Of a DNA stretch of 57,279 nt, positions 34,103 to 44,900 are shown in pieces. Source of the stretch: a virus; the IMG/VR virus record IMGVR_UViG_3300042309_002674, positions 1 to 57,279 of that record. The stretch is one strand, 5' to 3'. The position numbers were made by a program, and so were the translations under genes. Every line of letters starts with the position of its first letter. The stretch's first letter is position 1. Under the pieces are notes generated by a model. It saw only the letters and a program-made list of their open reading frames with translations, made no database searches and was not told where the DNA came from.

Positions 34103-34894
34103 ATGAGCGAGCAAAGCGAAAATAATAATGGCGAGATTTTAGAACAAAACAAAGCAGCTTCAGATGCTGAGAAAGGCCCAGAGCAGGCTGAAGTCGTAAC
34201 TGAAGATTCTAAAAATAAAAACGATGTTGAGTTTGATAATAAAAAATGGCTATATGCATTTTATGGGAAAATTAATGGAGAGAATAAAAAGTTTTTCATA
34301 TTAAAACCAGGGCGTAGGTTAAGACAAGGCGGAGAGCTTGAATACGCAAAGCAGTTGGCGAAATTTGTTAAAGCGGGCTTATTGCCAAAGGCCGCTTGGG
34401 GAACTATATTGGATAATGCTGGGGGTACAATCTCGGAAACGGAAGCGGAATCTTATACTTCTGCAAAAAATAGGTTTTTTGAGTTAAGCTTGCGGCTGGG
34501 CTCATTACAACAGCAAGAAAAAAGCGAAGAAAATACAAGCGAAATCGAGCAGATAATGTTTGAAATTGAATCTGTTAAAAATCAAATTCAGGCATTTGAA
34601 CTTGAACAAATCTATATTTTTGAAAATACGGCAGAAGCAAAAGCTAGAAATTCTACAATCGAATGGTGGTTATGCAACCTTTCGTACGATGAAAATCAAG
34701 AGCCATTTTTTAAAGGGCAAGGTGTTGAAGAAAAGCTTGATTGGTATGATTCGTTAGATTCAAAAAACGATAGTGATGCTGATCTGCTAAAAATTGGCCA
34801 AAGATTTAGTTATTTAATAACGCTTTGGTTCTTGAATAGAATTGGGACACCAGATCAGTTTAAAGATGCAGATATCGCTAATGTTAAAAAATAA
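34103..34894 (+). CDS. Tail-assembly chaperone candidate (upstream ORF)
   Basis: 263 residues. The N-terminal ~45 residues are acidic and disordered-looking, then KKWLYAFYGKINGENKKFFILKP begins a folded part, followed by coiled-coil helices (residues ~130-180) and a C-terminal WFLNRIGTPDQF. Two ORFs between tail tube and tape measure are the hallmark of the tail-chaperone pair (lambda G/GT type). The gene ends in AAA-AAA-TAA, which could allow a -1 slip into the next frame (separate entry). The chaperone call is positional; no motif is diagnostic. Confidence 0.55.
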   Translation: MSEQSENNNGEILEQNKAASDAEKGPEQAEVVTEDSKNKNDVEFDNKKWLYAFYGKINGENKKFFILKPGRRLRQGGELEYAKQLAKFVKAGLLPKAAWGTILDNAGGTISETEAESYTSAKNRFFELSLRLGSLQQQEKSEENTSEIEQIMFEIESVKNQIQAFELEQIYIFENTAEAKARNSTIEWWLCNLSYDENQEPFFKGQGVEEKLDWYDSLDSKNDSDADLLKIGQRFSYLITLWFLNRIGTPDQFKDADIANVKK

Positions 34895-34905
34895 GCGATC
34901 GCTTA
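34886..34905 (+). promoter_or_regulatory. A6-stop slippery site plus 14-base palindrome
   Basis: The upstream ORF ends AAA AAA TAA. A peptidyl tRNA-Lys could slip from the second AAA back one base onto AAA; the -1 frame then runs ATA AGC GAT CGC TTA into the ATG at 34906 without a stop. The stop codon is also the first half of a perfect palindrome, TAAGCGATCGCTTA (34892-34905), which could form a short hairpin or a protein site. Frameshifting is not proven. Confidence 0.35.
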
Positions 34906-35910
34906 ATGGCAAATGATGTCAAAGAGTATATTATAGAAAATATCTTAGAGCATATCTTCTCTGGATATTCTGAATATTCGTTGGAAAACGAATTTGGAAA
35001 GCAAGTTTCAGTTTTTATAAAGCATCCATCTCAATCAGATGCTATCAAAATTTATAATCAATATAATCATTATTTTAATAAATATAAAAACGAAGGCTTA
35101 ATGTCTCAAGAAGAGCAACTGGCCTTTATTTGCGATAATGGATGGTGGTCGAAAGATAAAGAGAGCGAAATTTTATATGCCTCTGATTCTATAAAAAGAT
35201 TAGAACAAACAAAAAGAAAAATAATTTATGAATCTGACAGGAAAAGGATTGCCGATCAAATATCTGATTTAAAAAATAAACTCTTATTACTTGAAAGACA
35301 AAAATCAGAATATATTTCATCTACAGCGGAAGATTTAGCATCGCAAGAATCTTCTAGTTTCTTTGTGGAGAATTTTATTTTTATAGATAAAGATTTTAAA
35401 GAAAAGATAAATATATCTGATAATGACAATATTTTCAATAGCTGTTTGTTAATATATTATACATATTTAAATGATTTTTCTGCCTTGAATGTTAAAAAAG
35501 CAGCCCTTTCTTTAAATTTTCAAAATATGCTATACACATCTTCTGGGTCGTGTATGGATGTTTTTGGTGTTCCCGTAATTAAACTGACAAAATATCAAAC
35601 AGATTTGCTAATGTGGGGAAATTATTATCAAAAACTTGTTAAAAATTGCACAAAGGAAGTTCCTGAAGAATTGTACAAAGATCCAGATAAGTTTATAGAA
35701 TGGTATGAGTCGGTTAACAATATTGAAATAAATAAAAAAAATACCAAAAAAAGGAGAGATAAAAAAAGTAAATACGGCTCAGAATCCAAATTTTTATTTG
35801 GCGAAAGAGAAGAGGTTAAAAAAATAGGTGGGGAAATATCTGGCGATAAAATATTAAAAGAAGCAGAGAAGTCTGGCGGTTTTGGTATATACGATTTAAT
35901 GGAAAAATAG
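34906..35910 (+). CDS. Tail-assembly chaperone candidate (downstream ORF)
   Basis: 334 residues from the ATG at 34906, 11 bases after the upstream stop and in the -1 frame relative to it. Predicted mostly helical, with a coiled coil around residues 92-135 (RLEQTKRKI and ISDLKNKLLLLERQK). The C-terminus is Lys/Arg-rich (KKNTKKRRDKKSKYG) and ends with EAEKSGGFGIYDLMEK. If the -1 slip operates, this would be the extension of a fusion; otherwise it is a separate protein made by reinitiation. Role inferred from position before the tape measure. Ends with TAG. Confidence 0.5.
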   Translation: MANDVKEYIIENILEHIFSGYSEYSLENEFGKQVSVFIKHPSQSDAIKIYNQYNHYFNKYKNEGLMSQEEQLAFICDNGWWSKDKESEILYASDSIKRLEQTKRKIIYESDRKRIADQISDLKNKLLLLERQKSEYISSTAEDLASQESSSFFVENFIFIDKDFKEKINISDNDNIFNSCLLIYYTYLNDFSALNVKKAALSLNFQNMLYTSSGSCMDVFGVPVIKLTKYQTDLLMWGNYYQKLVKNCTKEVPEELYKDPDKFIEWYESVNNIEINKKNTKKRRDKKSKYGSESKFLFGEREEVKKIGGEISGDKILKEAEKSGGFGIYDLMEK

Positions 35911-35942
35911 GCATCTATATCCGCGATTTTAAGTTTTAAAAT

Positions 35943-35953
35943 TGTAATTTATA
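35943..35953 (+). promoter_or_regulatory. Candidate late promoter before tape measure gene
   Basis: TTGTAATTTATA followed by AAAGGTAAAAGGATATG. The TGTAATTTATA element is 15 bases before the ATG at 35969, with GG-containing ribosome-site matches between. Confidence 0.4.
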
Positions 35954-35968
35954 TAAAGGTAAAAGGAT

Positions 35969-38900
35969 ATGGCTAGACCATCAATTCCAGTAGATGTAAT
36001 AGGTAATACAGCGCAGCTTAGAAGGCAAATAGAAGAGCTTTCTAAAACGCCTGTAGTTTTAAATATTCAAGGCGCTGGCGGCAGAGGCGCCAGAGGTTTA
36101 GAGAGACAATCTTCAGCTATATCTGATATAGGCACTGGGTTAGCTGCTGGTGGAGCAGCCGCCAGATCTTTCAATCAGCCCCTTGGAAAAATAAATGGAA
36201 ATGTATCTGAAATTGATAAATCTTTAGGTGCTGCCAATGCTCGCGTTATTGCTTTCGGAGCGGCTGCTGGTGGTATTTTCGCACTTCAAAATGCTGTGGG
36301 TCAATTATTTACTTCATTTGTAAATACAGAAAAAAAACTTGCAGAAATAAATACAGTTTTTAATCTTGATCAGGGAGGACTTAAATCTTTTGGAAAGCAA
36401 ATATTTAAAACCGCAGGGCAAACTGGGCAGTCGTTTGATACGGCAAGCGAAGCAGCGTTAGAATTTTCTAGACAAGGTCTTGGTGTTGAAGAGACAACAA
36501 AAAGAACAAGAGACGCACTTGTGTTGTCAAGGCTTAGTGGTCTTGATGCCGCTTCAAGCGTTAATGCGCTAACCGCTTCTGTAAACTCATACAGAAAAGA
36601 GGGAATTACAACCGGGCAAGTTGTTAATAAATTAGCAAATGTTGATGCTGGCTTTGCGGTAAGTTCTGCTGATTTGGCTGAAGCATTAAGTCGTGTTGGC
36701 TCTAGCGCCCAAGACGCTGGGGTGTCATTTGATGAATTAATTGCTCTTGTAACATCTGCACAACAAACAACTGCCCGTGGCGGTGCTGTAATTGGTAACT
36801 CATTAAAAACAATATTTACAAGATTAAATAGAGAGAAAACAACAGAACTCTTTGAAGGCTTGGGTATTTCTACATTAGACGAACAGGGAAATGAAAAAAA
36901 TCAAATTGGCCTATTGAAAGATCTTGCTGGTGTTTATGGCACGCTTGGAACACAGCAAAAAAACTATGTAGCTGAGCAGGTTGGTGGGGTGTTTCAATTA
37001 AACATATTAAAAGCTGCCTTATCTGACTTGGGTAGACAGTATTCTGTATATGATAGGGCATTACAAACATCTCTTGGGTCAACAAATCAGGCAGACAAAA
37101 GAAATGAACAATTAAATCAAACGTTGTCAGGTCTAGGCACTCAAACGCTTGCAAATGTTCAAAGCGCTGCTTCCACTATTGGCGGCGAACTGTTTGCTCC
37201 TGCAGCAAAAAATGTTTTAAATATCGGCAATTTTCTTGCTCAAGGAGTTAATGAATCTGAGAGTTCAAGTGTTGGTACGAAACTAGGTCAAGGTATAATT
37301 AGTGGACTAGGTTCTTTTTTAGGTGGACCAGGGTTGGCATTGATTGGTGCTGTTTTAGCAAAACTTTTTGGTGATTTTTCAAAATATGGAGCAAGTGCTG
37401 GCAAGAGCTTGTTGGGGCTAGATCAAGCAGCAAAAAATCAAGCAACAATCCAACAAAGCGTTGCTGGTTATTTACAAAAAAATGCAAGTCTTTATAGTGC
37501 AATAGCTAGCGGACAAACTTCAGTAACTTCGGCCGCAAAACAATATTTACAAGTTATAAATCAGCAGAGCGCAGCACTGCAAGCTCAAGCAGCTATAGCT
37601 AAACAAGTAGCAGCAGCTGTTACGGCAAATGTTGGTAGATCTGCAACAACCCCAGTAGTTGTGCCATCAACTGCGTCAGGAAAAAAAACAAGATTTTCTG
37701 GATTTATACCAAATTTTGGAACAAGAGATTATTATCAAGAAGTTGAAAATGCAGGCGCATCAAATCATAAGAATGGTTATAGGGCCGGTATATTGAAAGG
37801 AGTAACTGTTCATGACGGCATGGGTAATAAAGAGCGCGCTTGGATGACATCTAGAGAATCAAAAAAAACATTTACAAATGCTTCTGGTTTTAAAGCTACG
37901 CAAATAACGCCACCTAATGGTTTTAGTTCAGATACTATGATGGCAAGCTCTGGGTTTGTTCCAAATTTTGGAGCATTTAGAGGGCCAGTAACCAAAGAAG
38001 AAATTGAAATCGCCAAAAAACAAATGGCAGAATCTGGTCGCGCCGGATACTTAAAAAGAGTGGGCGCTGAACTTACAGATCAACAAATAGCAAAAGAGTT
38101 GAGAAATAGCACTTTACCAATGGATCCTGTTGGTAGGGGTAAAGCTTTAAATGACAAAATACAATCTTTAACTGAAGGTGCGGCTACCCGATTCAATAAG
38201 CAAGTTGCAATTATAAATCAAAGACGGCAATCTATTGGATTAGCTCCATTAACAGAATCTAGAATTGCGCAGCTAGAAAGTGCCGGAGCAAAGCAGCCGA
38301 CACAAAATGAGTGGAATGAGCTTTTTAAAAATCAATATAGAAAAATTAGTTCCGCGGAATATGACGCAGCTATAGCTAAAGATGCAAAATTAAGAGGTGA
38401 ATCTGGTTTTAGAAAGGGCGGTTATATAGCTAGACCAGATACTCCTGAAAATCAAGTAATTAATCTTGGTGATTTATCATCTAAACCAGGAGGGATTTCT
38501 TTAGTTCACTCAATGGAAAGGGGGCCACAAGCAATCACGGCGCAAACCCCAATAGACACAAAGAAGGGCGGGTCAGGAAAGGCTTATAGAGCTAGCGTAT
38601 TAACTTCTGGCATAGATACATCAGTTATAAAGGGGGCTCTGCCAAACACAAAGCAAAGAATGGAGGAAGCTGTAACTCAACTTGCAAATGATTTTGGTCG
38701 ATCTCTTGGCTTAAAAAATACATTAACAGTTGCAGATATTCCAAATGCTGGATCTGTAGCGAGCGCCGCTGGTGTTGCTTTTGAGCAGGCCCTAACAGGG
38801 TTTGTAAAAAGAAGCACAAGGAGAGCAGAAAATGCAAGGGTTGATTTTGCTGATCCTACTAATTTAAGAAAATTTTTCTATAATATACCAGGCATGTATG

Positions 38901-41900
38901 AAGCAAAACAAAATCCTGGTCCTAAAAACGTTCAAGATGTTATAAAAAAATATGTTGATACAAACAAAGAATTTCAGTCAGAGGCGGCAAGGGTAAAAAA
39001 ACCAAATATTGCTCCTTTTCGTGCTGGAAAATGGACGCCTAGTCCAGAAGAGCAAAAAAAACTTGAAGCTCTAAAATCACAACCCAAAACAAATAATCCA
39101 TATTTGCAAGCTTATTCTGGATTTATTCCGAATTTTGGCCCAAACATAGCCGCTATACAAAAGCTAATGACTCAAGGAGCAACGTCTGGTGAGAGACAGG
39201 CAGCTTTTGCTGCTATGCAAAGAATTCAATCAAATGCATTATCTAAGCTTGGAACTGGAGATAAATTAACAAAATTTAGAGAACTTTTGTATGGATCAAA
39301 ATCTAATGCCGGTTTTAATCTTGATGCTATAAAAATAAAAGATTTAAAGTATAAGCCTCTCCTTGCTGGTGCAAAAGAACTGGGTTTAAGCATGAAAGAT
39401 TTAGAATTGCTTGCTGGCAATCCAATTGCTATAAATCAGCTTAGAGGTTTAAGCGGTAAAACTAAATCTTCCTCATTTGCAAAAGGATTTTTACCATCTG
39501 GGTCTGGACAAAAATTAAATCCATTACTTGGAAGAAATAAATTTCAAGCAAATTGGATAAAAGAATTTGCTAAAAAAAATAATATTGATTTAAAAAATCC
39601 AGATGCAATGTTCAAAATTGCTTCTGCTTTTGCTAAAAAATATCCAAATGAACAGTCTATGTTTGGTTTTAATTCAGGCTTTATTCCCAATTTTGCTTCT
39701 GAATTTAAAACTGCACAAAAAAGAGCGGTAGGTGCTGAAAAATTATTTGGTAAGGGTGCTGTTATGGACGAATATAAAGGAATGAGCTACGTTCGTCAAC
39801 CTGGCCAATCATCTAATTTTAAAACAATGATGAAGCAGGATCATCCTGAGGGCTTTAAAGCTGCTGTGCAAAATTCAGCTGTTTCTCAAGGACTATCTCG
39901 CGGTTTTATACCTAATTTTGCGCCGAATGAAGAAGAATATGGCGGAGGATTAACGGCCTCTGCTCTTCAAGGGCTTTTGATGACGCTGGCTTTTACTTTA
40001 CCTCAAAGAGGATCAATGGCAGAGGGCATTGAACAAGAGCGCAGAAAAAATGCAGAGGCATTTATTAAAAAAAGATCAGAAGATCAAAAGTTTGAAGCGC
40101 AAAGAAGGGCTAACCAACAAAGATCAGATGCAGTTAGACAAAAACAATCTATTTTGAGCGAAAGAAGATCTGGAAAAATTACACAAGAAGAAGCTAGAAA
40201 AAAATATAATAACATTAACAAGGTCATAGCAAGCTCTGGTGAGGATTTAAAAAAATCTTTTATAAAGATAGATGAAAATTTACAAAAATCTAATGAAAGA
40301 TTGTCAACGAATCAAAAATATTTATCTAGAATAAATGAAGTTGCATTAAAAAATGCTGGAGCTACTGGTCGAGGCGCAAGCTTATTTGGCAAAGCTGCAT
40401 CTATTATACCTGGCGTTTCTCAAGAAAAGGCAGTTGCTGGGTTTGAGGGGTTAAAACAAAAAGGCAGAGGTATACGTGAATCACAAATATTTAAAGGGCC
40501 TGGCGCAGGGCTTGGCGGCGCAATAGCCGCACCTATATTAGCTGAAACAATAGCGGCGGAACTGGGCAGAGATACTACTGGGGGTCGAGTAGCAAGCGCG
40601 GCAGGCAATGCAGCTTCTTTTGCTTTAACTGGCGCAGCAATCGGTGGACCAAAGGGAGCATTGGTTGGCGGTCTTGTTGGTGGCGGAATGCTACTCAATG
40701 AAATAATAACTGCCAGAGGAAGTACGCTATCTGAAACATCTAAAGAGTCTGAAAAAGCAACTCAAGAAGCTGGAAGAATTAATGATTTAGCAGGTCAGGC
40801 GCTAAGTGATATTGGAGACTATTATGAAGCAGTTGGTTCGCAAGGGCCAGATTCAAAAAAAGCAAAAAAACTTAAAAAACAATTAACATCAACAATATCT
40901 AAATTTGGCCCAGACAGCGCTAAAAAATTATTCGAAGCTTTTTATCAAGGTCCAGAAAAATTTCAAGAAGAAATTGGCAAACAGCAAGACCAAGCAACTA
41001 AAGAACAAAAAACTCGTGAAGCCGGACAAGCATTATCAAAAATTTCAGAAGGTACTAGGGCTAGAAAAAGCTTTGCTGGTATTTTTACATCTCAGCTTCC
41101 AGATTTATTATTCGGTCAAGAAACAAAAGGTGGATTAAAAGGTTATACTTCGGATCTAGAAAAAGAAAATATTTCTGATACTGTTAGGCAGGGCTTGTTT
41201 GGTGGACTCGGCAGTCAAGAAATTCTTGATAGGGTTGAAAAAGATTTTGGCGGGGCAGGTAATTTAATAAAAATATTTACTGACGCTGAAGCAGCAACAA
41301 AAAAATTTGAAAAAAGAGTTAAAGAGCTTGGTGGTACTGGCGGTAGAAGTTTAGAAAAATTTGCTGAATCAATGGAATATGTTTATGGATCAAGCGAAGG
41401 CAAAGAGTTTTTAAGCACAATAGATAAGCAAAAAAAAGCACTACTAGATTTAACCGAAAAAGGTTTTGGCGCTTCACTTTCTGAATCTGGCAGAAAAGCA
41501 TTTTTAGAAAATTTAGATGTAACTGCTCTTAGGCAAGTTGGTGGAGATGTTGCTAAAGACATTGTAGATGCAAGGGGTATAATAAAACAAGAGGAAGATG
41601 TTAGAACTACACGTGGGGAATCAAACCAAATGCGCGTTGCCCAACAGATGGCAAAAGTACAATCTGAAATGCAAGATTATACTGGCCGAGGTGGAGAATC
41701 ATTTGGTGAAATAATTTCATCTTATCAAACAGGGGAGCTTAATAAGCTTGAAAGACAAAGATTGGCAGGCCCAACCCCAGACATAATAAGCTATAATGAA
41801 GAGAGAGAAGCCAAAAGACAAGAAAGAATTCAAAAATCACAAAGAAGATTAGATTTCTTACAGCAATACGGCGTCAAAGGTGGTAAATCCGATATGCAAA

Positions 41901-44900
41901 GTATCATTCAAGAGGCATATGGTGCAAGAATCGCAGAGGCTGAAGATCTTGGAATTGCTAACATGCCGGGGCTTAAACAGTCTATATTTGAAAATATAAG
42001 AAGACAAGTTTATGGTTTTGCTGGCAGAGGAGATGAAACGGCGCAATATGAAGTGGATATGAAAGCTGATGCGAAAAGGCGCCAGCAAGCCATGCCAGAA
42101 TATATTCAAAAAAAATCTCAATTTGAACAACAAATATCAGGATATGGGGCAGAACAGCTTGTTAAAGAGCAAGAGAAAGTAAAGAGCAATTTAGGCATAC
42201 AGCAAGAGCTATTGGGTTTAATGAGATCAGAGGCTGGAATGACTGGAGAGGGCGCTGCCCAAAAAATGATTCAAGGTATTGACAGAGAAATACAAGACAT
42301 GGGTCCTGTTTTTTCTTACGAAAAAGACAGACAAGACCAATTGCAGTCTTTAATTGAAAAAAGAAGTCAGGTTGAGAATTACTTACCTCAGTTAAGGCAA
42401 ACTAGTGATGATTATAATGTTATAAGGGGGCAAGAAGCAGGGTCAGAAATGATGATTCAAAGCATGCAGCAAATGCTTCAATCGCTAAGACAAGGAACGA
42501 AAGAACAGCCATCAGTGCCAGCTGAAGATAAGGATGCGTCAGGTAAGGCCACCAATCAGGCCGCAGCCAATATGGCCACTTCTGCAGATAAAATAGCTAG
42601 CGCAAGCGAAAAAGCTGCAAGCGCAATGTCAGCATTTGCCACAAGCGCAGCGTCTTCAATTGAAAAGTTGACAGCTTTATCTGCAATGCCAACGCCAGCA
42701 TCAAATGCCCCAAATACCTCTGCTATGGGATTTATACCTAATTTTGCAATGCCAAGCAAAAAAAATATAAATCAAACAAAAAATTTAGAATCTTTTGCTT
42801 CTGGAAAAACGGCTACATATCATACAAATCCATTTCCACACGTTAGAAATGCAGGACAGCCAACTTTTGGCTCGGCAATGAGAGATCATGGCGGATTAGA
42901 AAATGCACTCAATGATTCAGCAGAAATGCAGAAAAATTTTGCATCAGGATTTATTCCAAATTTTGCATCGTTTGGGGAGATTAAAGCTAAATTTAGTTCA
43001 AAGCCAGAATATTCTACAGCCTTTGGTAAAATTGATAAAATCAAAGATTTTTTTACAAATTTTAGAGCACCAGAGTTACCAATCCCTAATTTTGCTTATA
43101 ATCCAGAAATGGTTCCGGGCAATACCCCAAGAGCTATGAAAAAAGCCTTTGCAAATGTGCAGGAGGTTATTGCTATTGTATCTCAAAATTTAGGTTTTAA
43201 TGCCGGAAATGTAAATACGCCAACAAGCATGTCTACTGGAAAATACGGGCAAAAAGGGCGAGCGTTTGCTGCAGTAACAACAAGCAGTATGGGAGATAGC
43301 AATGTTTGGTTTTCTGACAGGCTGGGCAGAGGTAACACATTGGGGATTATAGCAAATGAGGCAACTCACGTGAATCAAGGTTTGAATATTTTGTATGATA
43401 GAAATTCATATACTAATAAGTTAAAATCCTTTACTGATTTTCTAGAATCAAAAGGTATGGTTACAGGAGCGCAAAGTGGCGGTGGGTTTAGCGATAATAG
43501 AAGGATTGCTTTTACCACAACTCAAGAAGACAGCATGGCTTCAATACAGAATAAAAAGAAAGAAATACAGGAAAAAGCAGACTTTAGTTTTAAAAAAGAT
43601 ATCTTAAAATCGGAATCTGAAATGTCTCAATTTGCAAAAATTACAACATCATCTTTGTCACAAAAAATTAGAGAACAATCAGAAAAAACATCTTCGACGG
43701 TAAAAAACCAACATGATAAAACATTAAGAGATATAGAGAACAGTTTTAATAAAAATCAATCATTGGCAAATCAAGAAATAGCGAATTTTGATCAAACGGT
43801 ATCTAGAAGACGAGGCGGTATAGGCTCTGAATTTAATCATTCTGGCGATCAGCAGGCGTATGAAACAGAGAGACTTTCATCATTAATGCATGGTTTGGTA
43901 AGTGGAATTCAGGTAGGAAATATAAATGCTCAAGACTTGGTTTCGTCTGGTGCTGCTGCAAATTACGATCAGGCAGTCCAAATAATCGAATCGGTGTCTG
44001 GCGCTGAGCAAATGCTTAGGAATTCAGGTATAAATGCTGCTCGCGGATTTATTCCGAACTTTTCAAATAGAAATTTGGCTGGGGTTTTAGAAAAGTTTCA
44101 AGCAAAAAATGCCAATTACAGATCTGGAATATTAAAAACTGTAACCGCACATGATGGTTTGGGAAACAGTTTTAAAACTTATGCTAATTCAAGAGAAGCA
44201 ATAACAAGAGGAACGAATGACTTGGGATATAAGGCAACTATGATTGAGCCACCAAATGGATTTAATTTTGCAGCAAAAGGTTATATTCCAAACTTTGCAC
44301 CTCGTGGCGGCGTTCGTGTTAAAAATAATTTTCAGCGCCAAATGAAAGAAGCATCAAATACTCGCCAAAAACTTTTGGGTCTAGATGAAACAACACAAAA
44401 AGCTATGGCAGAAGCGGCCGAGCAGAGACGTTCAGAAGCAGCTTATAGAGAACTTGAAAGAAGAAAAAATTCATCAATAGATGATGCAGTCAAATCCGAC
44501 CTAACTTCGGAATGGCAGAGGTTAATTGATTGGGGTAATGATCCTGATTATACTAGTAGACCAGATACGCTAAGATCGTATCTTGAACAAGATAAAGCTG
44601 CGCGCGCTAGATATGACAGGATGCAAGCTGCTATGTCTGGAAAAGAAAAAATAAATGAAAATTTTGAATTGGATACCAGAAACAGAATATCTCAGAGACT
44701 ACAAGAAAATAAAATAGATTTATCTCAACCAGAAAACCTGTCTCCTGATCAGAAATCTCGGGCATTTAAAATAGCAGAAGAGGAATGGGCCAAAAATATA
44801 GGAAGCCCAACGCTTGGTCCTGATAAGAAAATTGTTGGAAACTATCCTTCTGGATTTGAAAGCCCTATAGATAAACAGCAAATTCCTTGGAGTAGTGAAA

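Noticed and set aside
34895-34902. GCGATCGC equals the HIP1 octamer of cyanobacterial genomes
   Set aside because: Only one copy was noticed in 57 kb. A single occurrence within a local palindrome does not support a cyanobacterial host.
42556-42759. Antisense ORFs over the tape measure and other long genes
   Set aside because: They mirror Ala/Ser/Gln-rich codon patterns of the sense genes, have no ribosome site and resemble no known protein.
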